From NCBI RefSeq assembly GCF_008727925.1, contig NZ_VTWT01000013.1, positions 1 through 64,000 of the forward strand: a stretch of 64,000 nt of DNA, in the 5' to 3' direction. The notes under the pieces are model-generated. The model had not been told where the DNA came from, did no database searches, and was given only the letters and a program-made list of their open reading frames with translations. Position numbers and translations under genes: made by a program. Shown one piece after another: positions 28,686 through 37,523 of the stretch. The stretch comes from Adhaeribacter soli (GTDB lineage: Bacteria; Bacteroidota; Bacteroidia; Cytophagales; Hymenobacteraceae). Within the stretch, counting starts at the first letter, position 1. Each line of letters begins with the position of its first letter.

Positions 28686-28806
28686 GTCAGGTTAATTATT
28701 AGCATTTGCTAGAGAATTTTCTAGATATTTTGCTAGACGGGATTTGTAATCCCGTCTTAACTGAGCTGTGGGATTTGTAATCCCACTTTCTAAAGGTTAA
28801 GATAAC
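28686..28806. repeat. MITE-like element, copy 2
   Basis: A diverged 121-bp copy of the 10437-10533 element. It has left end gtcaggttaatt, the same two internal palindromes around gggatttgtaatccc, and right end ggttaagataac. It carries an extra insertion containing gagaattttctag. It fills much of the argC-argD gap (28668-29016), which has no gene. Confidence 0.7.
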
Positions 28807-29016
28807 TATGTACTAGTTCTCGATAAAGTTTTATTTGCCGGGTAAAAGTAAGCTGAAGTATGGTTGTTGGTGAAAACACGCAACAACGGCGAACAGTAGA
28901 ACCCGACAAGTTAACCTTTATGGAGCACTAGTAGCTTGGGCTTTTAAAAAAACGAAAACAGGAAACTGAACCAAATAAACAGAACCAAAGGCTTCGGCCT
29001 TTAAAACTGAATTAGT

Positions 29017-30168
29017 ATGCAATTATTCGACGTATATCCGCTTTTCGACATCACGCCGGTCCGGGCTGAAGGCTCCTTTGTGCGGGATGAAAAGGGCCAT
29101 CAATACCTGGACCTGTACGGCGGGCACGCGGTAATTTCCATCGGGCACAGCCACCCGCATTACGTAAGTAAAATTACGGAACAGCTCCGGCAGATCGGCT
29201 TTTATTCCAACTCCGTGAAGATTCCGCAACAGCAGGAACTGGCCGAAAAGCTGGCCACGCTGTGCGGCTACCCGGACTACAACCTGTTCCTGATCAATTC
29301 GGGGGCCGAAGCCATCGAGAATGCCCTGAAAGTTGCCTCTTTCCATACCGGCCGCAAAAAAGTGATCGCATTTACCGGTTCCTTTCACGGGCGTACTTCC
29401 GCTGCTGTAGCCTTTACCGACGATGCCACGCTCCGGGCGCCGCTGAATACCGGGCACGAAGCCATTTTTCTACCTTTCAACGATGCCGCTGCCCTGAACC
29501 AGGTAACGAACCCGGAAGAAATTTGCGCAGTGATCGTGGAAGGCATCCAGGGCGTTGGCGGGGTGCAGGTGCCTACGGAAAGCTTCCTGCAACAGCTCCG
29601 CCAGTTCTGCAACCAACACGGCATCGTGCTGATCCTGGACGAGATCCAGTCGGGCTACGGCCGTTCGGGGAAATTCTTTGCTCATCAGCACGCCGGCGTT
29701 CAGGCCGATATCATTACCATGGCCAAAGGCATGGGCAACGGCTTTCCGGTGGGCGGCCTTTTGCTGCACCCGCGGTTCAAAGCCCGCTACGGTTTGCTGG
29801 GCACCACGTTCGGCGGCAATTACCTGGCCTGTGCCGCTGCCATTGCCGTGCTGGAGGTAATGCAGGAAGAAAACCTGATGCAGAAAGCAGCGGAAACCGG
29901 CAATTATTTAATGCAGGAATTACACAAACTGGAAGGACTAAAAGAAGTGCGCGGCCTCGGTCTGATGATCGGGATCGAAATGCCTTTCCCGGTAGCGGAA
30001 CTCCGGAAAGCGCTCCTGCAGGAACACCGGATCTTTACCGGATCGGCTTCCGATAAAAACACCTTGCGGGTGCTTCCCGCTTTAAACCTTAAAAAAGAAG
30101 AGGCTGATCTTTTCCTGAAGGCTTTTACCGAAGCTCTCTCCAAAGTGCCGGCCCACATGATTGTATAA
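29017..30168 (+). CDS. argD: Acetylornithine aminotransferase (class III, PLP)
   Basis: A 383-aa PLP enzyme making N-acyl-ornithine from the semialdehyde. The PLP lysine is K237 in DIITMAKGMGNGFPVGG. The DEIQSGYGRSG motif (208-218) and the phosphate-binding NSGAEAIENALK (94-105) are typical. It lies 2 nt upstream of the transcarbamylase. In organisms using the N-succinyl route the same enzyme type acts on the succinylated substrate, so acyl preference is open. Confidence 0.95.
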   Translation: MQLFDVYPLFDITPVRAEGSFVRDEKGHQYLDLYGGHAVISIGHSHPHYVSKITEQLRQIGFYSNSVKIPQQQELAEKLATLCGYPDYNLFLINSGAEAIENALKVASFHTGRKKVIAFTGSFHGRTSAAVAFTDDATLRAPLNTGHEAIFLPFNDAAALNQVTNPEEICAVIVEGIQGVGGVQVPTESFLQQLRQFCNQHGIVLILDEIQSGYGRSGKFFAHQHAGVQADIITMAKGMGNGFPVGGLLLHPRFKARYGLLGTTFGGNYLACAAAIAVLEVMQEENLMQKAAETGNYLMQELHKLEGLKEVRGLGLMIGIEMPFPVAELRKALLQEHRIFTGSASDKNTLRVLPALNLKKEEADLFLKAFTEALSKVPAHMIV

Positions 30169-30170
30169 AT

Positions 30171-31133
30171 ATGAAAAAATTCACTTCGGTAAAAGACGTA
30201 GCCAATATTTACGACCTGGTAAACGATGCCCTGGTCCTGAAAAGAAACCCCTTAGGGTATAATGAGATTGGCAAAAACAAAACCCTGGGTTTGATCTTTA
30301 TGAACCCGAGTTTGCGCACCCGCCTGAGCACCCAGAAAGCGGCGGTAAACCTGGGCATGGACGTAATGGTCATGAACATCGACAAGGAAGGCTGGGCGCT
30401 GGAAACCCGCGATGGCGTAATCATGAACGGCACTACAGTAGAGCATATCCGCGAAGCCGCCGCCGTTATGGGGCAGTATTTCGACATCCTGGGTTTACGC
30501 TCGTTCCCCAACTTAAAAAACCGGGAAGAAGATTACAACGAAGACATCCTGCAGAAGTTCATTACCTATTCCGGTTTGCCGGTGATCAGCCTGGAGTCGG
30601 GTACCTTGCACCCGCTGCAGAGTTTAACCGACCTGATCACGATCGAAGAACTGAAAACGGTGAAGCGGCCGAAAGTGGTGCTTACCTGGGCGCCGCACGT
30701 TAAAGCGCTGCCGCAAGCCGTGCCGAATTCCTTTGCTGAATGGATGAGCGCGGCCGAGGTCGATTTCGTGATCACGCACCCGGAAGGCTACGAACTGGAC
30801 CCGGCTTATACCAACGGTGCCACCATTATCTATAACCAGGACGAAGCGCTGCAGCACGCCGATTTCATCTACGTTAAAAACTGGTCTTCTTACCACCAGT
30901 ACGGCCAGGTGCTTACCCAGGACCCGAGCTGGCTGCTTACGAACAAACGCCTTGAAATTACCAACAACGCCCGGATAATGCACTGCCTGCCGGTGCGGCG
31001 CGACCTGGAATTAAGTTCGGAGATCCTCGACGGCCCTGCTTCCCTCGTAATTCACCAGGCGGCCAACCGCGTATGGGCGGCGCAAACCGTCCTGAAAAAA
31101 ATGCTTGAAACCAATTATCCTTTTGCCTCATGA
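30171..31133 (+). CDS. argF': N-acyl-ornithine transcarbamylase (ArgF' type)
   Basis: A 320-aa transcarbamylase of the N-acetyl/N-succinyl-ornithine group rather than ordinary OTC. The carbamoyl-phosphate loop is PSLRTRLSTQKAA (46-58), then TTVEHIREA, HPLQSLTDL, and HCLPVRR near the C-terminus. Alignment from memory with Bacteroides fragilis N-succinylornithine transcarbamylase is gap-free to residue 95. The discriminating residue 90, Pro there and Glu in the N-acetylornithine enzyme, is Val here. The gene overlaps argB by 4 nt. Confidence 0.93.
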   Translation: MKKFTSVKDVANIYDLVNDALVLKRNPLGYNEIGKNKTLGLIFMNPSLRTRLSTQKAAVNLGMDVMVMNIDKEGWALETRDGVIMNGTTVEHIREAAAVMGQYFDILGLRSFPNLKNREEDYNEDILQKFITYSGLPVISLESGTLHPLQSLTDLITIEELKTVKRPKVVLTWAPHVKALPQAVPNSFAEWMSAAEVDFVITHPEGYELDPAYTNGATIIYNQDEALQHADFIYVKNWSSYHQYGQVLTQDPSWLLTNKRLEITNNARIMHCLPVRRDLELSSEILDGPASLVIHQAANRVWAAQTVLKKMLETNYPFAS

Positions 31134-31933
31134 AAAAGACCCTGAACCTTGTAAAGATCGGTGGCAACATCATCGACGATGAAACGAAATTAAACCAGTT
31201 CCTGGAAGACTTCGCCCAGATCCCGGGCCTGAAAATACTGGTGCACGGCGGCGGCAAAACCGCAACCGAAATGAGCAGCAACCTGGGCCTGGAAACCACC
31301 ATGGTAAACGGGCTTCGCATCACGGATGCCGAAACTTTGCGGGTGGTTACCATGGTGTACGGCGGCCTGATAAATAAAACCATCGTGGCGAAATTACAGG
31401 CCCAAGAGTGCAACGCCATCGGTTTTACCGGCGCCGACGCCAACCTGATCCCGGCTTCAAAACGCGCCGCCGGCAAGTACGATTTCGGGTATGCCGGCGA
31501 CATTATTCCGGGCGTGATCCGGGGCGAGAAGATCGCTTTTTTCCTGGACAACGGCCTGGTACCGGTATTCGCGCCGCTTACCCACGACAAAGCCGGCAGC
31601 CTGCTCAACACCAACGCCGATACCATCGCTTCCGCCCTGGCCATTGCCTTATCGGAGCAGTACGAAACCAGACTTTACTACTGCTTCGAAAAGAACGGCG
31701 TGCTTTCGGATATGAAGGATGAAGACTCGGTAATGGAAGAACTGACCCTGGAAAAATACCGCGCCATTAAACACGAAGGCCTTATTTCCAAAGGAATGCT
31801 CCCCAAACTGGACAATGCTTTCAAAGCCCTGCTGGCCGGCGTAAGTTCGGTGGTAATTTGCCACGCCGAAGAGATCGGAAACGTACTGGTGCACCATAAA
31901 AAAACCGGCACCGAGCTGAAGAACAATTCCTGA
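31130..31933 (+). CDS. argB: N-acetylglutamate kinase
   Basis: A 267-aa amino-acid kinase of the second arginine step. KIGGNIID and LVHGGGKTATEMSS are the phosphate-binding and substrate loops, and NTNADTIASALAIAL is the conserved C-terminal nucleotide region. It starts in the ATGA overlap with the transcarbamylase. The short N-terminus lacks the extra helix found in arginine-inhibited hexameric NAGKs, so feedback inhibition may act elsewhere. Confidence 0.95.
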   Translation: MKKTLNLVKIGGNIIDDETKLNQFLEDFAQIPGLKILVHGGGKTATEMSSNLGLETTMVNGLRITDAETLRVVTMVYGGLINKTIVAKLQAQECNAIGFTGADANLIPASKRAAGKYDFGYAGDIIPGVIRGEKIAFFLDNGLVPVFAPLTHDKAGSLLNTNADTIASALAIALSEQYETRLYYCFEKNGVLSDMKDEDSVMEELTLEKYRAIKHEGLISKGMLPKLDNAFKALLAGVSSVVICHAEEIGNVLVHHKKTGTELKNNS

Positions 31934-31963
31934 TCTTTCTTCCGGAAACGTTAGCCTTTTGGA

Positions 31964-32325
31964 GTTAAAATGTCACAAGTTTAGGCGTAGCCGCAACTTG
32001 TGACATTTTAAGATAGCCAGTTTGTAAAGGCGGAAGCTGCTGATCCAATATTTCAGTATTCCATAGCAGGAAGGATGTTTGCCTTGCAGGCAAGGTCAGT
32101 TATAAACTGACCAAAGGGGTACCCACAAGTTACGGCTGCGCCTAAACTTGTGGAATGATTAGGGAATATTTGGTACACAAACGTTGGTTCGAACTAACGC
32201 TTCACAACGCTGTTTCGGACATCTTTGTCCGAAATTATCCCTGCTCCGGACATCCTTGTCCGCGCGTATGGACACGGGGATATGGATATCCCCGGCAGCT
32301 TGCTTCCGGACACAGATGTCCGGAA
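31964..32325. repeat. Mosaic of short palindromes between argB and argE
   Basis: At least four palindromic units are packed together: aatgtcacaagtt...aacttgtgacatt (about 31969-32008), ccacaagtt...aacttgtgg (about 32123-32153), tcggacatctttgtccga (about 32215), and ttccggacacagatgtccggaa (about 32304-32325). A fragment gatagccagtttgtaaagg (about 32014) is shared with 10185. No gene is visible. Confidence 0.6.
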
Positions 32326-32347
32326 GAGCGGGTAAACAAGAAAAGCA

Positions 32348-32505
32348 GGTCATCCTGAGCGAAGCCGAAGGAACTATTGGTTACTCCTATGGCATTTGAG
32401 CGTAGCAAAAAATGCCTTTCGCTCGGCTTCGGTATGCGATAGTTCCCTCAGAGTTCCGCTCGCAAGTTTCGCGCTTCCTCGCGCTCACTTGTGTTCGGGA
32501 TGACC
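32348..32505. repeat. Interspersed palindrome, gtcatcc-gagcgaagcc family, copy 1
   Basis: Inverted ends tcatcctgagcgaagccgaag and a matching ttcgggatgacc-type right end enclose about 110 bp. Related units lie at 46664-46770 and 56158-56327. Such elements are widespread in Bacteroidota intergenic DNA. Confidence 0.6.
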
Positions 32506-32573
32506 CAATAAAGTAGTTTAATTTAATAGCAATGGGCTCGAGCCTCAGAAAAACGCTAGCCCAAACACGAGCC

Positions 32574-33683
32574 ATGAAAGAAAATATTCCTGCAACTACT
32601 GAAGATACGGAACTGCTTTACCAAAAGGCCCTAGCCTTGCTGCAGACCCTGATCCGGACGCCTTCCTTCAGCCGGGAAGAAGAAAAGACTGCCGACCTGA
32701 TCAAGGCATTTTTTGCGGAAAATGGTATCGTTTGCGAAAGAAAAAGCCATAACGTTTGGGCCCGGAATAAATTCTTCGATCCTGCCTTGCCAACCATTTT
32801 ACTCAACTCCCACCACGACACGGTGAAGCCCAACGCCGGGTGGCAGCGCGACCCGTTTGCCGCTACCATAGAAGACGGCAAGCTGTACGGCCTGGGCAGC
32901 AACGATGCCGGCGGCTGCCTTGTGGCTTTGCTTGCCACCTTCCTGCACATTTACGACAGGCCGGGCCTGCACTACAATCTGATAATGGCGGCCACGGCGG
33001 AAGAAGAAATTTCGGGAACCCAAGGCCTGGAGCTGATTTTGCCGAAGCTGGGGGAAATAGCTTTTGCCGTGGTAGGCGAACCTACCCAAATGCAAATGGC
33101 GGTGGCGGAGAAAGGCCTGTTGGTGCTGGATTGCGTAGCCTACGGAAAAGCCGGCCATGCCGCCCGCGACGAAGGAGAAAACGCGATCCTGAAAGCCCTG
33201 CAAGATATAAACTGGTTCCAGGCTTACGACTTCCCGAAAGTATCGGAATTCTTAGGACCGGTGAAAATGAGCGTTACCCAGATAAAGGCCGGTACCCAGC
33301 ACAACGTGGTTCCCGACCGTTGCGAATTTACTGTGGATGTGCGCGTAACCGACTCTTATACCCACGAAGAGATCCTGGCCACCATCCGGGCAAATGTAGG
33401 TTCGGAAGTTACCCCGAGGTCCATGCGCTTGCGCCCTTCCGGCATCGCCAAAGATGCCCCACTGGTGCAGGCCGGCCTAGCCCTGGGGCTGCAAATGTAC
33501 GGCTCCCCCACCACCTCCGACCAGGCGCTGCTGCCGGTCCCATCCCTTAAGATCGGACCGGGAAACTCCGCCCGCTCGCACACCGCCGATGAATTCATAT
33601 ACCTCCACGAACTGAAAAACGGTATCGAAACCTACCAGAAACTCCTGAACCAGTTACTGTACTCTCTGAATTACCCCTGTTAA
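32574..33683 (+). CDS. argE: N-acetylornithine/N-acetylcitrulline deacetylase (M20 peptidase family)
   Basis: A 369-aa zinc-dependent M20 amidohydrolase. The metal/catalytic sites are seen in NSHHDTVKPN, GSNDAGGCL (metal-bridging Asp), and TAEEEISG (general base Glu). A dimerisation domain (about 160-275) contains GKAGHAARDEGENA. Given the N-acyl-ornithine transcarbamylase upstream, it probably deacylates N-acylcitrulline rather than N-acetylornithine. I chose the ATG at 32574 over 32532, which would add 14 unlikely residues. Confidence 0.9.
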   Translation: MKENIPATTEDTELLYQKALALLQTLIRTPSFSREEEKTADLIKAFFAENGIVCERKSHNVWARNKFFDPALPTILLNSHHDTVKPNAGWQRDPFAATIEDGKLYGLGSNDAGGCLVALLATFLHIYDRPGLHYNLIMAATAEEEISGTQGLELILPKLGEIAFAVVGEPTQMQMAVAEKGLLVLDCVAYGKAGHAARDEGENAILKALQDINWFQAYDFPKVSEFLGPVKMSVTQIKAGTQHNVVPDRCEFTVDVRVTDSYTHEEILATIRANVGSEVTPRSMRLRPSGIAKDAPLVQAGLALGLQMYGSPTTSDQALLPVPSLKIGPGNSARSHTADEFIYLHELKNGIETYQKLLNQLLYSLNYPC

Positions 33684-33825
33684 GTTCGCGTTGAAGGCAA
33701 GTTTGTTTCATGCTCACCTTTGCTGGTTCAAATTTGAGCGAAGCGGAAACCTGGACCTACCAATAACCTGAAGTTTGTAAATCAGTGTTAAGACAGCCTC
33801 AAATATGGCAGAGACTATCTCAAAA

Positions 33826-33962
33826 GTAGCTGTCATGTTGAGCGATAGCGAAACAACTCGTCGGCTACTGGTAAAAACGTTAAATCTGGCTTTGGTACTG
33901 CGAGCCAACGAGGTCCTTCGCTAGCGCTTCCCGGAATGCTCCGGGACAGGCACGATGACAGG
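33826..33962. repeat. Interspersed repeat, stand-alone copy
   Basis: It starts agctgtcatgttgagcg and ends cacgatgacagg. The internal piece tactggtaaaaacgttaaa and the phrase aaatctggctttg recur in the copy nested at about 1670-1815. Confidence 0.6.
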
Positions 33963-34036
33963 TGGACTGATGAGATAGCTTCAACTAAAGATTATTTAGA
34001 GCAGATAATCAACGCTTAAATCTAAAACATACAGAA

Positions 34037-34292
34037 CGAAAAGTCCCCCTTTGGAGGCAGGGTCGTTTCATTCTGGCTAATGACTATCCCCTTGAGGGGA
34101 TCATAGGGGTGTTAACACGTTATTTGATAATTATCAGCAAGTGTAAACACCCCTCTAAATGCTCAAGGGGAGAATCCGCTAGAACGAAAAGTCCCCCTTT
34201 GGAGGGGTTAGGGGGAGGACAGGAGAAATAGCTGATTATATTATTCAGGATCAGAAAATGTAAATCCTCCCCTAACCCCTCCAAAGGGGGAC
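34037..34292. repeat. Palindromic element rich in gtccccctttgg, copy 1
   Basis: Starts aaaagtccccctttggagg and ends ccaaagggggac, and contains two internal inverted blocks around ccccttgagggg and ggggtgttaacacg. Related elements are at 51086-51187 and, partly inverted, at 58627-58735. It occupies the argE-argH gap, which has no gene. Confidence 0.65.
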
Positions 34293-34340
34293 AAAAAAAT
34301 ACATCACTTACATCACTTAAACATTCAACCATTCATACCC

Positions 34341-35675
34341 ATGAAACTCTGGCAAAAAGATATACAGGTACAGCAACGCGTAGAACAATTTACGGTGGGC
34401 AAAGACCGGGAACTGGATTTGTTTTTAGCGCCCTTCGATGTGCTGGGATCGCTGGCGCATACCCGCATGCTGCACAGCATAAACCTGCTTTCGGACAGTG
34501 AACTGGCCCTGGTTCAAAAAGAACTGAAGAAGATCTACGGCAGCATCCCAAACGGGGAATTTGTCTTGGAAGAAGGTGTGGAAGATGTGCACTCCCAAGT
34601 GGAATTGCTGCTGACCCGCCGCATCGGGGAAGCCGGCAAGAAGATCCACAGCGGCCGCTCGCGCAACGACCAGGTGCTGCTCGACCTGAAGCTTTTTATC
34701 CGGAGCGAAATCCAGAAAACTGTTGGGCTGATCACCGCCCTTTTTGAGCAGTTCCAACAGCTCAGCAACCAGCACCAGGACAAGCTTTTGCCGGGCTACA
34801 CGCACCTGCAGATCGCCATGCCTTCTTCCTTTGGGTTGTGGTTCGGGGCCTATGCCGAAAGCCTGGCCGACGACCTGATCCAGTTGCTGGCGGCGTATAA
34901 AATGAGCAATAAGAATCCGCTTGGCTCGGCGGCCGGCTACGGGTCTTCTTTTCCGTTGAACCGCCAACTGACCACCGACCTGCTGGGCTTCGACGCGATG
35001 CATTACAACGTGGTTTACGCGCAGATGGGCCGCGGCAAAACCGAGCGGATCGTGAGCAGCGCCCTGGCTTCGGTGGCGGCTACGGTTGGCAAATTTGCCC
35101 TGGATGCCTGCGTGTACATGAGCCAGAACTTCGGTTTCATTTCCCTGCCCGACGAACTGACCACCGGCTCCAGCATTATGCCGCATAAAAAGAACCCCGA
35201 CGTGTTCGAGCTCATCCGCGGGAAATGCAACAAGCTGCAGGCCCTCCCGACCGAGATTACCCTGATCACGGCCAACCTGCCCTCTGGCTACCACCGCGAC
35301 CTGCAACTGGTAAAAGAAAGTTTCCTGCCCGCCTTTGCCGAACTGCAAAGCTGCCTGGAAATGACCACCTACCTGCTACAGCACCTGCAAATAAAACCCA
35401 ATATCCTGGAAGACGAAAAGTACCGCTACCTGTTCAGCGTGGAAGCCGTGAACCAGCAAGTACTGGCGGGCACGCCGTTCCGGGATGCCTACCGGCAGAT
35501 AGGCGCCGCCATTGCCAACAACACCTTCGAAGCGCCGGCCACCCTGAACCATACCCACGAAGGCAGCATCGGCAACCTGTGTAACGCGGAAATAAAAAAC
35601 CACTTGGACCAAGTGCTTCAGGAGTTTAACTTTGGTAAAGTTGAGGAGGCTTTTAGGGGTTTGTTGGGGGAGTGA
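34341..35675 (+). CDS. argH: Argininosuccinate lyase
   Basis: A 444-aa fumarase/aspartase-superfamily enzyme releasing arginine and fumarate. The signature GSSIMPHKKNPDVFEL is present, with HSQVELLLTRRIG and HSGRSRNDQVLLD (substrate site) and GYTHLQIAMP (catalytic His loop) in order. It is the last arginine gene and is followed by a good terminator. Repeats separate it from argE, so it may have its own promoter, which I could not place. Confidence 0.97.
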   Translation: MKLWQKDIQVQQRVEQFTVGKDRELDLFLAPFDVLGSLAHTRMLHSINLLSDSELALVQKELKKIYGSIPNGEFVLEEGVEDVHSQVELLLTRRIGEAGKKIHSGRSRNDQVLLDLKLFIRSEIQKTVGLITALFEQFQQLSNQHQDKLLPGYTHLQIAMPSSFGLWFGAYAESLADDLIQLLAAYKMSNKNPLGSAAGYGSSFPLNRQLTTDLLGFDAMHYNVVYAQMGRGKTERIVSSALASVAATVGKFALDACVYMSQNFGFISLPDELTTGSSIMPHKKNPDVFELIRGKCNKLQALPTEITLITANLPSGYHRDLQLVKESFLPAFAELQSCLEMTTYLLQHLQIKPNILEDEKYRYLFSVEAVNQQVLAGTPFRDAYRQIGAAIANNTFEAPATLNHTHEGSIGNLCNAEIKNHLDQVLQEFNFGKVEEAFRGLLGE

Positions 35676-35793
35676 GTGTATTTTGATTTTGGGTCTTTTC
35701 CCAGGGGTGTTTACCGGGGAAAGATCTGGCATTTAAATTGCTTAGACACTGATTCTTATAAGAATGCTCTATAGTCTAGTTGCGAACGAATTT

Positions 35794-35820
35794 TAAGGAG
35801 GCTTTTGGCCTCCTTTTTTA
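35794..35820 (+). terminator. Terminator after argH
   Basis: The stem aaggaggc / gcctcctt with a short loop is followed by six T. It separates the arginine cluster from the AT-rich island. Confidence 0.8.
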
Positions 35821-35870
35821 TGTTGTGTGTTTATTGGGTTCATTAATGGAGAGATTAAAGTTCCTGCATC

Positions 35871-35884
35871 AGAAATACAACAAT
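35871..35884. repeat. 14-bp direct repeat, left flank of the defence island
   Basis: agaaatacaacaat occurs here and again, perfect and in the same orientation, at 42488-42501. The two copies enclose the AT-rich island. They could be a target-site duplication or a short attachment core. Confidence 0.5.
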
Positions 35885-36018
35885 TTCACAGAGATTACAG
35901 AAATGTTAAAATAGTTTTATGCTTAGTAAGTTAATTTTTATTCTTCAAGATTTGTTGCTTAAAGGTTTTTCACTAAGTTACAACAAATTGTAATAGGACC
36001 AACAAATCTGGTTTACAC

Positions 36019-37245
36019 ATGGAAAACCTACTCGAAAAAATCGGGATCATCGATTTTAAATACGAAAAGCTTCGACATCAGAACAATTTCAACATTTTTA
36101 GTATTCTTAAAAGTAAAACAGATGAGGTACACCTTCACTCACGGTTTATAGCTGAATTATTAAACCCCAAAGGTACTCATAAGCAGGGTGTTGTTTTTCT
36201 GGAAGCCTTTCTGAAATTGATTGAGTGCTCTGATTTTCCTGCTCAGGGAACAACGGTACTTAACGAATACAGGAAAATTGATTTGCTGATCCGGAATGGG
36301 AAGAAAGCTATCATTATTGAAAATAAAATTTGGGCAGGTGATCAAAAGGACCAGCTATATAGATATTACCAAACCATGCTTGCCGAAGGGGCAACAGAAA
36401 TAAAGCTCATTTATTTAACCTTGGAAGGAAGAGAACCTTCTAATTATAGTTTGGGGCCATTGCAAGGTAATCAGGAACTAGATAAATTTTTAACCCTGCT
36501 TTCTTATGATACCGATATAAACAAATGGCTTGACAACTGCATAAAGGAGGTGGCTTTAGTGCCGGTTATCCGGGAAACACTGGTACAATATAAAGGGATT
36601 ATTAACGACTTAACGGGAAACGCAATGAGCAATGATGAAATGCTTGAAATTATAAAGTTATTGTCTTCCAACGATAACATTTTAAAAGCGGCAAAGATTG
36701 CCAGAAATTGGGTACACGTTAAATGGTATACCGAATGGGATTTCTGGAATGACCTGGAAAAAGAAATAGCTGCCGAATGCACAATTTTACCCTACCATAA
36801 GTTTAATGGGGACAAGCTAGATGGCGCTATTCATAAACGCAGGAATAAAAATTTCTGGTATGGTATTACCATTGAGCTTATAAAAAACAATTCCGAATCG
36901 GTTTGCCTGATGATTGAGCGGGGAGACCGCACACTATACTACGGCCTTATAATATTAGAAGACGGTAAAGACAGAAAAGATTGTAATGCGCCAGAATATG
37001 CAGCGCTGAGAAATCAAATAAAACCTAATAGTGATGACACTAACAAAAACTGGTTAGGATATAAATACTTCTCAATTCCTATAAATTTTGAACGCTTTAA
37101 AGATGATACTACTTTAAAATTGGCCAATCCTGACTTCCGGAAAAAGTATGTAGCTAGTTTATGGACTGAAATAAAAGCTTATATAAAAAATTGCGGTATA
37201 CGTGAAATGAAACTGCAAGAGACTGAAACTAACTTATTAATCTAA
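36019..37245 (+). CDS. PD-(D/E)XK nuclease-superfamily protein (PDDEXK_4-like)
   Basis: A 408-aa protein whose N-terminal part matches the PD-(D/E)XK nuclease fold. SRFIAELLNPKG (41-52) gives the first acidic helix, RKIDLLIRNGKKAIIIENK (85-103) supplies D88 and the E101-N-K103 core, and DQLYRYYQ (111-118) is the following helix. The C-terminal 200 residues (WTEIKAYIKNC at the end) are unassigned and may bind DNA. It is the first gene of the AT-rich island, 278 nt before the methyltransferase. A restriction-nuclease role beside it is inferred from position. Composition is clearly lower in GC than the arg genes. Confidence 0.82.
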   Translation: MENLLEKIGIIDFKYEKLRHQNNFNIFSILKSKTDEVHLHSRFIAELLNPKGTHKQGVVFLEAFLKLIECSDFPAQGTTVLNEYRKIDLLIRNGKKAIIIENKIWAGDQKDQLYRYYQTMLAEGATEIKLIYLTLEGREPSNYSLGPLQGNQELDKFLTLLSYDTDINKWLDNCIKEVALVPVIRETLVQYKGIINDLTGNAMSNDEMLEIIKLLSSNDNILKAAKIARNWVHVKWYTEWDFWNDLEKEIAAECTILPYHKFNGDKLDGAIHKRRNKNFWYGITIELIKNNSESVCLMIERGDRTLYYGLIILEDGKDRKDCNAPEYAALRNQIKPNSDDTNKNWLGYKYFSIPINFERFKDDTTLKLANPDFRKKYVASLWTEIKAYIKNCGIREMKLQETETNLLI

Positions 37246-37523
37246 TCTTTTGAAGTATATTTTTCTTCCAGTTGAAGAAAAAGTTTAACAAAGAAATAGG
37301 TTGAATAAAAATATAAACAGAGATTATTTAAAGTAATAAAAGTTAAATACTTCTAAACTCCTGAATGCCAAAATGAACTATAAATTTCCTTCTAAATACT
37401 GTCATTTTAATTATTTGCTCTACTAACATTAAATATTAATTAAAACTATTATTCAAAAAATTAATGCATCTTTAAGCTGCGGTAATCCACAAAGTTCCGT
37501 TTAAAGCTTAAACCATCGATACA

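Noticed and set aside
32155..32358. Short frames between argB and argE
   Set aside because: They arise from palindromic repeats and share no recognisable family.
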